This document shows positions 8,856 to 17,893 of a DNA stretch of 64,000 nt, one piece after another. The notes under the pieces were generated by a model that was given only the letters and a program-made list of their open reading frames with translations, had not been told where the DNA came from and searched no databases. The stretch covers positions 152,502-216,501 of the forward strand of contig JAJPKP010000021.1 of assembly GCA_021323675.1 (NCBI GenBank), given 5' to 3'. Made by a program: the position numbers and the translations under genes. Source of the DNA: Pseudomonadota bacterium (GTDB lineage: Bacteria; Desulfobacterota; Binatia; Binatales; Binataceae). How positions within the stretch are numbered: the stretch's first letter is position 1; each line of letters opens with the position of its first letter.

Positions 8856-9629
8856 ATGATCTTTCGGCCAGCATTTTATCGTACGTTGCTCGCCATCTTT
8901 CTCCTGACGGCGAGTTGGGGCAGCGCCGCGATGGCGGAGCCGGCCAAACCGCCCGCGCTCGATCCCGCCGCCGACAAGCTGTTCGGCAACATGTGCGAGG
9001 CTTTGGGTTCGGCCAATGCGTTCAGCTTTCACGCGGAAGTCCTGTTTGAGCAGGTGCTTCCCTCGGCGGTGAAGGTGCAATACGCGGGTGCGATGGATTT
9101 TTCCTTGCAGCGTCCGGGCGAGCTCGCGGTCAATTACCGGAGCGATACGGGCGCCAAGGAACTGTGGTATGGAGACGGCAAGCTGACGCTGTTCGATCCG
9201 CGCTACGATATGTATGCGACGATTGCGGTGCCGGGCACGATCGACGCGATGCTGGACGAGGTTGCGCAGAAACAGGGCCTGACGATGCCGCTTTCGGACC
9301 TCGCGTTTTCAAACCCGTGCGTGCGGCCGCGCAAGATCGCGATCTACAGCGGATATATGGGCGTCAATGACGTCAACGGCGTCCCATGCGACCATCTGGC
9401 CTTTTCGTCGGCTGACAACGACTTCCAGATCTGGGTCCAGCACTCGGGCAAACCGGTGCCGCGCAAGATCGTGATCAACCATCGAACCGAGCCCGGCTCG
9501 CCCGAGTACATCGCGGTGCTTTCGGACTGGAAGTTTCCGGCCGAAATCTCCGCCACGCGCTTTCAGCCCGATTTGCCCAGGGACGCCAAACGCATCGAGT
9601 TTCTGAAGGTTAAGGAGTCAAAGCCATGA
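8856..9629 (+). CDS. Secreted DUF2092-type protein
   Basis: A 257-residue exported protein. A signal peptide covers residues 1 to about 28 (basic start, hydrophobic core TLLAIFLLTASWG, cleavage after AMA). The mature part alternates short beta strands and matches the look of the DUF2092/LolA-like fold: VQYAGAMDFSLQRPGELAVNY, then KELWYGDGKLTLFDP. Such half-barrel proteins bind lipid or lipoprotein in the periplasm. A ribosome site (AGGAG) precedes the ATG at 8856. The stop overlaps the ATG of the next gene by 4 bp, so the two products probably act together. The function is inferred only from fold resemblance. Confidence 0.72.
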   Translation: MIFRPAFYRTLLAIFLLTASWGSAAMAEPAKPPALDPAADKLFGNMCEALGSANAFSFHAEVLFEQVLPSAVKVQYAGAMDFSLQRPGELAVNYRSDTGAKELWYGDGKLTLFDPRYDMYATIAVPGTIDAMLDEVAQKQGLTMPLSDLAFSNPCVRPRKIAIYSGYMGVNDVNGVPCDHLAFSSADNDFQIWVQHSGKPVPRKIVINHRTEPGSPEYIAVLSDWKFPAEISATRFQPDLPRDAKRIEFLKVKESKP

Positions 9630-10384
9630 AGGTCCGAACCCGTTTCGCATCCGTTGCGGCAATCCTGATAGTCACGGGGACCGCTTTGGTGTGCGTCCCG
9701 GCCGCGCAAGCTCAGTGGGATCGTCAGAGATTCAACGAAAGCGATCGCTTCCGCCGCGGCGGCGACGGCTTCGATCGCGGCAACTTCGGCCATTCCAGGT
9801 TCGACGAGTCCCGGCGACGCGAGCCCACCAGCACCTCCTCGTCCAGCCAGACTCATCCGAACGCGGGCAAGGACTACCAGGCCTACACTCAGAACAAAAA
9901 TGCCGAGCAGCAGGCCCGCTACAACGAGATGAACACGCTGCAGGAGAACCAGGAAAACACCGAAAAGCAGATGCACAACGAGACCATGAACACGATCAAC
10001 AACACGGCCGGCGACTGGGGCGGCGGCAGCAGCGACTCGAGCACCGGAGAAGCGCTGGGCGCGGCCGCGCTTGGAGTGGTCGGGGGCATGGCGCTTGGCT
10101 CGATGATGAACAAGCCGCAGCAGCAAAGCGCGCCGCCGGCGCAAAATCCGTATGCCGCGCCGCCCGCATACTATCCGCCGCCGGGCTATGGCGCTTATCC
10201 GCCCGCGGGTTATCCCGCATATCCCCCGCCGAACTATGGCGCGTATCGGCCGCCCGCGTATGCGGAAGCGCCGCCTCCGGGATATCAGCCGTATTACAAC
10301 GGAAGCCAGGTGGTGTATGCTCCGGCGCCAGGCGCGGCGGCCCCGAGCGCCGCGAGCGCTCCAGGCGCGCCATCGCAGCCATAG
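9626..10384 (+). CDS. Secreted low-complexity protein with Pro/Tyr-rich C-terminal repeats
   Basis: A 252-residue exported protein of unknown function. After a signal peptide (1 to about 30, ending AQAQ) comes an Arg/Gly/Phe-rich stretch, a Gln/Asn-rich helical stretch, and then a glycine-zipper-like segment (GAAALGVVGGMALG near 150) that could insert in a membrane. The last 90 residues are tandem Pro-Gly-Tyr/Ala-Tyr units such as PPGYGAYPPAGYPAY. It overlaps the DUF2092 gene by 4 bp (ATGA), so translation is coupled. Similar proline/tyrosine tails occur on envelope and surface-layer proteins. No specific role can be assigned. Confidence 0.65.
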   Translation: MKVRTRFASVAAILIVTGTALVCVPAAQAQWDRQRFNESDRFRRGGDGFDRGNFGHSRFDESRRREPTSTSSSSQTHPNAGKDYQAYTQNKNAEQQARYNEMNTLQENQENTEKQMHNETMNTINNTAGDWGGGSSDSSTGEALGAAALGVVGGMALGSMMNKPQQQSAPPAQNPYAAPPAYYPPPGYGAYPPAGYPAYPPPNYGAYRPPAYAEAPPPGYQPYYNGSQVVYAPAPGAAAPSAASAPGAPSQP

Positions 10385-10414
10385 AGAGCGATCGCCCGAA
10401 AGCGTGAACGGCAG

Positions 10415-11575
10415 ATGCTGAGAAGTGAAAAGCGAATTCTAACCACTCACACCGGCAGCCTGCCGCGCAGAGCTCCGCTCAGAGATCTTTTTATCCGCCG
10501 CAGCCGCGGCGAGGAGATCGATCCGGCGGCGCTCGACCGCGAGGTGGCCGAATCGACCCGCAACGTAATTGCCAGGCAGATCGAAGCCGGAATCGACATC
10601 GGCAACAACGGCGAGCAGGCGCGGGAGAGCTTCTTCACCTATGTGCGGGACCGGATGAGCGGATTCGGCGGCCGCAGCTCGCGTCCCATGATGCGCGACA
10701 TCGTGCAGTATCGTTCGTTCCTCGAGAAGATGCGGATCGGCGACCTGCAGATGGTCGATCTGATGCACGCGCCGATGGCGATGGGCGAGGTCCGCTACGA
10801 AAACCGCGCGCCGCTCGAACGCGAATGCGCCGACTTCAAGCGGATGCTGGCCGAGCGGTCCTCCAGCTTCGCCGAAGCCTTCATGACCGCGCCCTCACCC
10901 GGCATCATCGCCTCCGCGATGCTCAACCAGCACTACGACAGTTACGAGAAATATGTATTCGCGCTGGCGGACGCGATGAGGGTCGAGTATCGGAAGATCG
11001 TGGACAGCGGGTTCGTGCTGCAGGTCGATGCGCCCGATCTTGCGATGGAACGCCACACTTCGTACGCGGACCGTCCGCTGAACGAGTTTATCGAATATGT
11101 CGCGTTGAATGTCGCGGCGATCAATCACGGGCTTGAAGGAATTCCCGCTGATCGCATCCGGCTGCACGTATGCTGGGGAAACTACGAGGCACCGCATCAT
11201 CTCGATGTCCCGCTGGAAGAAATTCTGCCTCACTTATACGAAGCGAAAGCCGGAGCGCTGGTCCTCGAAGCGGCGAACCCGCGCCATCAGCATGAGTACC
11301 GATGCTTTCGCGCGCATCCGCTGCCCGATCGGATGCTGCTTGTCACGGGGGTGATCGACACCAAGACCAACTACGTCGAGCATCCCGAGGTCGTTGCCGA
11401 GCGCCTTGAACGGGCGGCGCAGGCAATCGGCGATCCGCATCGCATCATCGCGGGCACGGACTGCGGCTTCGAAACCACCACCGGCCTGGGCGACGTAGCG
11501 GAAGAACTCGTGTGGGAAAAGCTCAAGGCGATGCGCGCCGGCGCCGATATCGCCAGCAAACGTTTGATGGGCTAG
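10415..11575 (+). CDS. Cobalamin-independent methionine synthase-like zinc protein (MetE C-terminal family)
   Basis: A 386-residue protein equivalent to the catalytic half of MetE. The zinc site is conserved: His251-x-Cys253, Glu285 and Cys350. It starts with the family hallmark TTHTGSLPR. Standalone proteins of this size include methylcobalamin or corrinoid methyltransferases, archaeal methionine synthases and the epoxyalkane:coenzyme M transferases, all of which activate a thiol on zinc. The full MetE N-terminal half, which binds folate polyglutamate, is absent. Thiol activation is well supported; the actual substrate is not. It begins 30 bp after the preceding gene. Confidence 0.8.
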   Translation: MLRSEKRILTTHTGSLPRRAPLRDLFIRRSRGEEIDPAALDREVAESTRNVIARQIEAGIDIGNNGEQARESFFTYVRDRMSGFGGRSSRPMMRDIVQYRSFLEKMRIGDLQMVDLMHAPMAMGEVRYENRAPLERECADFKRMLAERSSSFAEAFMTAPSPGIIASAMLNQHYDSYEKYVFALADAMRVEYRKIVDSGFVLQVDAPDLAMERHTSYADRPLNEFIEYVALNVAAINHGLEGIPADRIRLHVCWGNYEAPHHLDVPLEEILPHLYEAKAGALVLEAANPRHQHEYRCFRAHPLPDRMLLVTGVIDTKTNYVEHPEVVAERLERAAQAIGDPHRIIAGTDCGFETTTGLGDVAEELVWEKLKAMRAGADIASKRLMG

Positions 11576-11616
11576 CGGCCTGAGTTCAAGACAGCTTCGA
11601 TGCTGGGCAGATCGCC

Positions 11617-12510
11617 TTAGCGAACGCGTGGATCGTTCGGCAGCGTCCGCTCCGTAAATCCGACAACCATCCCAAAGGCCTGATCGGCTCCCAGCACAAC
11701 CGTGCTCGTGCCGGCCGCTTCGGGCCGCATCCCCTTGGATCTCAGAAACTCCGCGGCGCGGGCGAGGTTGCGTGTCTTGAAAGTGAGCGAATGAAAGCCC
11801 TCTCCGTTGCGTGCGAGGTCGATGCCTTCGGCGCTGTCGGCGGAAAGCGGATGCGCCAGTTCGATGATGGTGTCTTCGCCGATGGCCACGTATGCGCTGC
11901 GTTTGCGCCCGGCGACTTCCTCTTCGCAGACCATCGACGCTCCCAGCACCTCGCAATAGAGCTTGCGGGCGGCATCGAGGTCCGCGACCACCGCGGTGAT
12001 ATGAGAAGAGCGCTCGATTCCGAGCGGATGGCGCTCGCGCCAGAATTCGTTTGACCACGCGGGTTGCAGGCGCGGATCGATGGTGTTGCGTTCGATTACG
12101 GCGAATTCGAGTTGGCCATGCGTCTGCCGCGGATGCGTCCAGACCGCGAATTTTTCGTTGGGTGGCGCGATCTCCCGGCCGACCACGTCCCACTGCCGCA
12201 AGCCATGGGAAGCCAGATGCGTAGAGAGCGCCGGCACGTCATCGACATACCAGGCGATCGAATGAAGGTGCTGGCCGAAGCGGTCGTAAAAGCGCTGGAC
12301 CGATTGGTTGCGAAGATTGGGCACGCGCGCCGGCGACATCGGCTCCATGATCACGTCGCCGATCGCGAGCAGCGAAGCGACCCGTCCGGCCGCCTTGGCC
12401 AGCCCGTGATAGAAGCGCGTGCATCCGAAGACTTCGTCATACCAGCGATCGACCGCATCGAGATCGCTGACCACATGCGTGACGTGAAACAGCTTGCCGA
12501 TCCTGAACAT
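11617..12510 (-). CDS. Two-domain VOC (glyoxalase/dioxygenase superfamily) protein
   Basis: A 297-residue protein made of two vicinal-oxygen-chelate domains. Each has the expected start (LFHVTHVVSDLDAVDRWYDEVFG at the N-terminus, then SSHITAVVADLDAARKLYCEVLG in the second half). The N-terminal half has His at the first metal position, His again in HSIAWYVDD, and Glu in LEFAVIE. The second half looks similar. Members cleave aromatic rings, isomerise glyoxal adducts or bind antibiotics; the specific reaction is unknown. It lies convergent with the MetE-like gene. Confidence 0.82.
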   Translation of the reverse strand: MFRIGKLFHVTHVVSDLDAVDRWYDEVFGCTRFYHGLAKAAGRVASLLAIGDVIMEPMSPARVPNLRNQSVQRFYDRFGQHLHSIAWYVDDVPALSTHLASHGLRQWDVVGREIAPPNEKFAVWTHPRQTHGQLEFAVIERNTIDPRLQPAWSNEFWRERHPLGIERSSHITAVVADLDAARKLYCEVLGASMVCEEEVAGRKRSAYVAIGEDTIIELAHPLSADSAEGIDLARNGEGFHSLTFKTRNLARAAEFLRSKGMRPEAAGTSTVVLGADQAFGMVVGFTERTLPNDPRVR

Positions 12511-12609
12511 GGCCGGGTCCTCTCGCCCGGACTATCACAAAGGAACGCCCGCAAAATCAACGGCTCGAGATTCGAGAGATTTGCCGCCAGGGCGCACCCT
12601 CTTAAAGGC

Positions 12610-14475
12610 TCACGCCTTTGACGAGGGTTCCTTGATGCACGCGATGAGGCGGTCGCCAAAGTCGGCGAGTTTTCGCTCGCCGAGTCCCTTTATTCGGCTG
12701 AGCGCTTCGATCGTTGTGGGTTTGGAGGCCGCCAGTTCGCGGAGCGTCGAATCGTGCATCACCACGAAGGGGGCGACTCTCCGCTCGGCGGCTATTTCGC
12801 GGCGCAGGGCGCGGAGTTTTTCGAACAGCGCCTCATCGACGTTCCGCCACGATGCCTCTTCGATTTTGGTGCGCGCGGATTTCGGTTTTTTTGCTTCCAG
12901 CAACTTGACCGTCCGCCTGCCGCGCATCACTTCCCACGATTGGGCATTGAGCTTGATTATCGGGCGCTCTCCGGTCGTGCGTTCGATCAGCCCTTCGTCG
13001 ATGAGCTGATAGATCAGGTTGATGACGCGTTTGCGCGGCATCTCCTTGAGCAGGCCGTAGGTGGAAAGCTTGTCATGCCGCCACTTGCGCACACGTTCGT
13101 TGTCCGCGCCGATGAGCACATCGGCAACGTGCTCGATGCCGAAGCTTTGATCGACGCGCGCCACGCAGGATAGAACCTTCTGCGCCAGGAGGGTGGCGTC
13201 GGCGACGCCTTCGACTTCGCCGAGGCAGAAGTCGCAGGCGCCGCAATTTGGCGCCGGATAAGCCTCGCCAAAGTAGGCGGAGAGCTGCGCATGGCGGCAT
13301 CGCAGGACCGACGCGAACCGCCGCATCTCCTCCAGCAGCCGCTTCCCGTTTTCGGCCACCTCGGCGGGAACCTCCGCCTCCTCCGCGCTGCGCTCGATAA
13401 GCCGATGCCATCGGAGCACATCGGCGGCCGAGTAGAAGAGCACGCACTCGGCGGGCAGGCCGTCGCGCCCGGCGCGTCCGGTTTCCTGCTGATACGCCTC
13501 GATCGACTTCGGCATCCCCGCGTGAACCACGCATCGGATGTCGCTGCGGTCGATGCCCATGCCGAAGGCCACCGTCGCGACCACAACCTCGATTTCTTCA
13601 GCGGCAAACCGGTCCTGAGCTGTGCGCCGCGCATCCGCATCCATCCCGGCGTGATAGTGGGCGGCGCGGATGCCGCGTTCGGCCAGATACGCGGCCATCT
13701 GCTCGGTGTCCTTGCGTGAGATGCAATAGACGATGGCTGCCTCTCCGCGATGGCGGCGGAGCGTTTCGGCCACCTGCGCATTGACGTCATGCTTTGGAAG
13801 CACCCGATAGACAAGATTGGGACGATCGAAGGAGCCGACCAGGATGGCGGCGTTTTCGAGCCGGAGCTGTTCGATAATATCGCGCCGCACACGCTCGGTG
13901 GCGGTCGCCGTGTAAGCATGAAGGCTCGCGCCTTTGAAATGGTTCTTCAGCTCGGCGAGCTGCCGATATTCCGGCCGGAAGTCGTGGCCCCATTGGCTGA
14001 TGCAATGAGCTTCGTCGATCGCGAATGCCGATACGCCCAGCCGGGCGGCGAGTTCGAGAAAACGGGGAGTGAGCAGCCGCTCCGGAGCGACAAAGATAAG
14101 ACGGTGCTTGCCGGCCGCGATCTCGCGCTCGGTCCTTCGCAGCTCTTCCAAATCCATTCCGCTGTGCAGGGCCGCGGCCGGATAGCCGCATGCCCTGAGC
14201 GCATCCACCTGATCCTTCATCAGGGCGATGAGCGGCGAGACGACGATATCGGTGCGGCCTGCGACCGCCGGCGGCGCCTGATAGCAAAGCGATTTGCCGC
14301 CCCCGGTCGGCATCACGACCAGCGAATCGCGGCAGTCAAGCCCGGCGCGAATCGCCTCGGCCTGCAGCGGACGCAGGCTTTGATACCCCCAAAAACGGCG
14401 AACTGTCGCCAGGATTGGATCGAGGGCCCGGGCCGCGGTTGCGGAATTTGGGTCGCTCGGTTTCGGCTGCGGCAT
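12610..14475 (-). CDS. recQ: ATP-dependent DNA helicase RecQ
   Basis: A 621-residue RecQ helicase that unwinds DNA 3' to 5' in recombination and repair. Walker A is PTGGGKS, the box is DEAHCISQWGHDFRP, and motif VI reads QETGRAGRDG. The Cys4 zinc site follows (Cys-x16-Cys-x2-Cys-x2-Cys), then a winged helix (MPRKRVINLIYQLIDEGLIE) and a C-terminal HRDC domain (SKPTTIEALSRIKGLG). Length and order are standard. The frame is open upstream to 14703, but the ATG at 14475 starts the family-like sequence. Confidence 0.95.
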   Translation of the reverse strand: MPQPKPSDPNSATAARALDPILATVRRFWGYQSLRPLQAEAIRAGLDCRDSLVVMPTGGGKSLCYQAPPAVAGRTDIVVSPLIALMKDQVDALRACGYPAAALHSGMDLEELRRTEREIAAGKHRLIFVAPERLLTPRFLELAARLGVSAFAIDEAHCISQWGHDFRPEYRQLAELKNHFKGASLHAYTATATERVRRDIIEQLRLENAAILVGSFDRPNLVYRVLPKHDVNAQVAETLRRHRGEAAIVYCISRKDTEQMAAYLAERGIRAAHYHAGMDADARRTAQDRFAAEEIEVVVATVAFGMGIDRSDIRCVVHAGMPKSIEAYQQETGRAGRDGLPAECVLFYSAADVLRWHRLIERSAEEAEVPAEVAENGKRLLEEMRRFASVLRCRHAQLSAYFGEAYPAPNCGACDFCLGEVEGVADATLLAQKVLSCVARVDQSFGIEHVADVLIGADNERVRKWRHDKLSTYGLLKEMPRKRVINLIYQLIDEGLIERTTGERPIIKLNAQSWEVMRGRRTVKLLEAKKPKSARTKIEEASWRNVDEALFEKLRALRREIAAERRVAPFVVMHDSTLRELAASKPTTIEALSRIKGLGERKLADFGDRLIACIKEPSSKA

Positions 14476-14636
14476 AATCGGTTGACCGTTGTAACATGAA
14501 AGGCGCCATGTGATCCTCGGGGTCGTGCCGGTTGCGCAGATTTCCCACGGGTTACCCTTCTGCGCTAATCTGCGAAGACTGCGGATTTGAAGAACTTGAG
14601 ATCGGGCCGCGGCTCGATTTTTGACGGAGGAAAGCG

Positions 14637-15821
14637 ATGCGAGATGTCGTAATTGTCGAGGCGGGCCGGTCCCCGATCGGTAAAAAGAAGGGCGCTCTTT
14701 CAAACGCCCATCCGACCGAGATGCTCGCCCAGGTGATAGCCGAAGTCCTCAAGCGCGCGAAGGTCGCGCCGGAACTGGTCGGCCAGGTGATCGGCGGATG
14801 CATCAACAAGGTGGGCGCGCAGGCGTTCAACGTCACCCGGACCGCGTGGTTGACTGCCGGACTCTCGCCCGATGTGGCCTGCTCGACGGTCGATTCGCAG
14901 TGCGGATCGAGCCAGTTCGCCGTCAACCTGGCGGCAAGCATGATCGCCTCGGGCGCCGAGGATGTCGTGCTCGCGTGCGGCGTTGAAAACATGAGCATGC
15001 TGCCGATCGGCTCGGATGCGATCGCGGGCGCACAGGCGGGGATGGGCAAGCCGATTACCCGCAAGTATCGCGAACACTTCGAGTTCACCAGCCAGTTCGA
15101 AGGCGCCGAGCGAATCGCGACGAAATACGGCATCACTCGCGACGACACCGATCGGTTTGGGCTTGAATCTCAACTTCGCGCCGCTCGCGCTATCTCCGAA
15201 GGCCGCTTCGATTCCCAGCTCGTGCCGATCGAGGTTCCTGTTGTCCAGGAGGGCGGCGAACGATCGGGCGAAACCCGCGTCGTCACGCGCGATGAAGTTC
15301 CGCGGCAAACCAGCCTTGAAGCTCTCGCCGCGCTTAAGCCGGTCGCCCGTCCCGATGGCATTCACACGGCGGGTTCTTCGTCGCAGGTTGCGGATGGCGC
15401 CGCCGCGGTGCTGCTGATGACGCCGGAGAAGGCGCGCGAACTCGGATGCCGCCCGCGAGCGCGCGTGCGCGAGGCGTGTTTGGTTGGATGCGACCCGGTA
15501 CTGATGCTCGAGGGGCCGATTCCGGCCACGCGCAAACTGCTTAAGCGCGCGGGCCTCAATATCGGCGATATCGATGTGTTCGAGATAAACGAGGCGTTCG
15601 CCTCGGTGGTTCTTGCGTGGGCGAAAACACTCGGACCCGACATGAAGCGAGTGAACCCCAACGGCGGCGCCATCGCGCTCGGCCATCCGCTTGGCGCGAC
15701 CGGATGCGGATTGGTGACCAAGGCCGTCAACGAGCTCGAGCGATCGGGCGGCAAGCACGCGATCATCACGATGTGCTGCGGGGGCGGTCTCGGCACCGGA
15801 ACGTTGATCGAGCGCGTGTAG
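14637..15821 (+). CDS. Acetyl-CoA acetyltransferase-type thiolase
   Basis: A 394-residue thiolase. The acyl-accepting Cys89 sits in DSQCGSS, the base His350 in GHPLGATG, and the second active-site Cys near 381 in MCCGGGLG. Thiolases cleave 3-ketoacyl-CoA in beta-oxidation or condense acyl-CoAs. The SQCGSSQ loop and the overall pattern resemble the FadA5-like group used in steroid side-chain and long-chain degradation, but this is impression only. GGAGG precedes the ATG. A strong terminator follows at 15867-15898. Confidence 0.92.
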   Translation: MRDVVIVEAGRSPIGKKKGALSNAHPTEMLAQVIAEVLKRAKVAPELVGQVIGGCINKVGAQAFNVTRTAWLTAGLSPDVACSTVDSQCGSSQFAVNLAASMIASGAEDVVLACGVENMSMLPIGSDAIAGAQAGMGKPITRKYREHFEFTSQFEGAERIATKYGITRDDTDRFGLESQLRAARAISEGRFDSQLVPIEVPVVQEGGERSGETRVVTRDEVPRQTSLEALAALKPVARPDGIHTAGSSSQVADGAAAVLLMTPEKARELGCRPRARVREACLVGCDPVLMLEGPIPATRKLLKRAGLNIGDIDVFEINEAFASVVLAWAKTLGPDMKRVNPNGGAIALGHPLGATGCGLVTKAVNELERSGGKHAIITMCCGGGLGTGTLIERV

Positions 15822-15866
15822 AAAGACAATGCGCGTGCCCGTGGCGCGCGACACAAGATATTGGAA

Positions 15867-15898
15867 GGGGCAGGGCCGTCAGGCTCTGCCCCTTTTTT
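15867..15898 (+). terminator. Rho-independent terminator of the thiolase gene
   Basis: An 11-bp GC-rich stem (15867-15877 with 15882-15892, one G-T wobble) with a 4-nt loop, followed directly by six T residues. It lies 46 bp past the thiolase stop. Confidence 0.88.
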
Positions 15899-15907
15899 AC
15901 TCTGAGG

Positions 15908-16708
15908 TCAGACCACGAACAGTTTGAGCGCGACTGCCAGGAGCGCAAGCGAGATCAGGCGCCGAACCATCGTTTCCGGCAAGGAGCCCGAAAACAGGCC
16001 GCCCACGTAAACTCCCGGAATCATTCCGATCAGCAGGCTTGCGAGCAGAGTGAAATCCACATTGTGGAGCATGAAGTGTCCCGCACCGGCGGTAGCGGCC
16101 AGCAGGACTCCGTAGGCGATATCGGTGCCGACGATCTCGCCCGGGCTAATCGCCGGAAACAAAAGCATCAGCGCGGCCACGCCCACCGCCCCTGCACCAA
16201 CCGACGAAAGGGTTACCAGCACGCCCACAACGACGCCGATGGCAATCGCCAGGCCGTTGCGATGGTTGCGGGTCCAACCGGCGATCGCCTCGATGCGCGG
16301 CTGCCGATCAGCGCGTGAGATCGTAAAATCTCGAATTCGCTCATGGAATGCGATTGCAATCGCGCTGAAAAAGAGCGCGACCCCCAGCGCGATGCTGACC
16401 AATCGATCGAGCGCGGCGATGTCGTTACGCACCGACCATAGCGTCACGCTCGAAACCAGGGCGGCAGGAAGACTGCCTGCCAGCATCAGCATCGCAATCC
16501 GCCATCGCACGCGCCCCTGTCGCCCATAAACCCACAGCGCGCCGGCTTTGGTGACGGCGGCGTAGATAAGGTCCGTTCCGACGGCTACGGGAGGGGCGAT
16601 GCCGCATCCGAGGATGAGAGCGGGCGCCATCAGGGAGCCGCCACCGACTCCGGTCAGAGCGACCAGGGCGGCGACAACGAAACCGAGCATGACGAGATTC
16701 AGATTCAT
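15908..16708 (-). CDS. TauE/SafE (TSUP) family membrane permease
   Basis: A 266-residue inner-membrane protein with about seven or eight hydrophobic segments. The N-terminus GFVVAALVALTGVGGGSLMAPALI carries the TSUP family's GxGGG signature, repeated in weaker form in the second half (LSSVGAGAVGVAALMLLFPAI). TSUP proteins export or import sulfite, sulfonates or other organosulfur anions. A cytoplasmic loop of about 40 residues in the middle is charged. The AT-rich region upstream (16709-16858) holds stacked inverted repeats that may be its operator. The transported compound is unknown. Confidence 0.86.
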   Translation of the reverse strand: MNLNLVMLGFVVAALVALTGVGGGSLMAPALILGCGIAPPVAVGTDLIYAAVTKAGALWVYGRQGRVRWRIAMLMLAGSLPAALVSSVTLWSVRNDIAALDRLVSIALGVALFFSAIAIAFHERIRDFTISRADRQPRIEAIAGWTRNHRNGLAIAIGVVVGVLVTLSSVGAGAVGVAALMLLFPAISPGEIVGTDIAYGVLLAATAGAGHFMLHNVDFTLLASLLIGMIPGVYVGGLFSGSLPETMVRRLISLALLAVALKLFVV

Positions 16709-16858
16709 CTAATCGGATTACTCGACTATCTCTCTGACCCGCCCATACTCGTCATTATCGCCGTTTTAGTCAACAGTTTTGAGTAAGCCGATTTGATTAA
16801 TCGGCTAAAATAAATTTGCCTTTATTTTGCGGAACTTTTACGAGTTAAAATCGAGGCG
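16709..16858 (-). promoter_or_regulatory. AT-rich upstream region with stacked inverted repeats
   Basis: Much lower in GC than its surroundings. It holds an 8-bp perfect inverted repeat AGCCGATT/AATCGGCT (16786-16793 and 16799-16806), directly abutted by AAAATAAA/TTTATTTT (16807-16814 and 16821-16828). A shorter palindrome TAATCGGATTA (16710-16720) lies next to the permease start and shares the AATCGG core. TTGACT reads on the minus strand at 16767-16772. These fit a repressor-controlled promoter for the permease. The first hairpin lacks a T-run, so a terminator for the upstream gene is less likely. Confidence 0.45.
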
Positions 16859-17767
16859 TCAGCGCTTCAGGATGGCGGCGAGGGCGCTCTCGATGGTCGG
16901 GTAGCGCCATCTAAAGCCAGCCTGTTCAAGTTTCCTGGGACGGACCCGCTGACCCCCGCATAACACCATCGCCGCCTCGCCGAAAGCCAACCTCAACAAG
17001 AAGGCTGGCATCCGAATCAGACTCGGCCGACCCATCGCCCTTCCGATTGCGTGCGCCAGATCGCCGTTAGTTACGGGATTGGGTGCTGCCGCGATCATCG
17101 GGCCGGCCAGGCGCCCATCGTCGACGGCCGCGATGATTATCGCGATCATATCGTCAAGATGTATCCATGGGACAAACTGGCGGCCCGATCCGACAGGCCC
17201 GCCAAGACCGAATCTGAATGGCAGCATCATTGCGGCAAGCGCGCCGCCCCCGGCGCCGAGGACTATACCGATACGCGGAATGAAGACTCTGACTCCGCCC
17301 GCCCACGCCTCCATCGCGGCAGCTTCCCAATCGCGGCATACGGCGGCGAGAAAGTCGTGTCCGACGGGAGAATCGTCCTCGACGATGCGGTCGCCGCAGT
17401 CGCCGTAGTAGCCGACCGCGCTCGCGGAAACGAGGACTGTCGGGCGCTTTGAGGCTTCCGCGATCGCTTCGATGATTTCACGCGTGAGGTTGACGCGGCT
17501 TTCGACGATCGCGCGCTTGCGCTCAGGCGTCCATCTGGCGCCGAACACGGGCTCGCCCGCCAGATTAATCACCGCGTCGGCCAGCGCGATTTCGTCGCGA
17601 ATACTCCCGCCATGGCGCGCGCAAACGAGCTTGATGGAGGGATTCAGAAGCGCGCGCGCTCTGCTCTCGTCGCGAACCCACGCGACCGCCTCGTGGCCCG
17701 CATCGGTAAGCCGCGTACATAGCGGCCGTCCGATGAAACCGGTCGCGCCCGTGATGAACACTCGCAT
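16859..17767 (-). CDS. TIGR01777-type NAD-dependent epimerase (SDR39U1/YfcH-like)
   Basis: A 302-residue extended SDR. The nucleotide motif TGATGFIG is at 7-14, the VNLAGEPVFGARWTPERKR segment is the signature of the TIGR01777 group, and the C-terminus (about 250-302) matches the short DUF1731 domain ending in WRYPTIESALAAIL. Relatives are linked to cell-division control (SulA-like naming) and to sugar-nucleotide chemistry, but no reaction is firmly established. The length is normal. Confidence 0.88.
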   Translation of the reverse strand: MRVFITGATGFIGRPLCTRLTDAGHEAVAWVRDESRARALLNPSIKLVCARHGGSIRDEIALADAVINLAGEPVFGARWTPERKRAIVESRVNLTREIIEAIAEASKRPTVLVSASAVGYYGDCGDRIVEDDSPVGHDFLAAVCRDWEAAAMEAWAGGVRVFIPRIGIVLGAGGGALAAMMLPFRFGLGGPVGSGRQFVPWIHLDDMIAIIIAAVDDGRLAGPMIAAAPNPVTNGDLAHAIGRAMGRPSLIRMPAFLLRLAFGEAAMVLCGGQRVRPRKLEQAGFRWRYPTIESALAAILKR

Positions 17768-17830
17768 CGGTCATCCTCCGCGAAGCCGAAGGCACAATCT
17801 CATCTGTAAATCTGCGATCTGCATGAGCGG

Positions 17831-17868
17831 AAAGAAAAGGGCGGCCCGCGATGGGTCGCGGGCCGCCC
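17831..17868 (-). terminator. Rho-independent terminator for the large secreted-protein gene
   Basis: A perfect 13-bp stem (17839-17851 with 17856-17868) closing a 4-nt loop. Reading on the minus strand it is followed by TTTTCTTT (17838-17831). It lies 25 bp past the stop at 17894. Confidence 0.85.
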
Positions 17869-17893
17869 CGGCAACAATCCGTACCGCCCCAGC

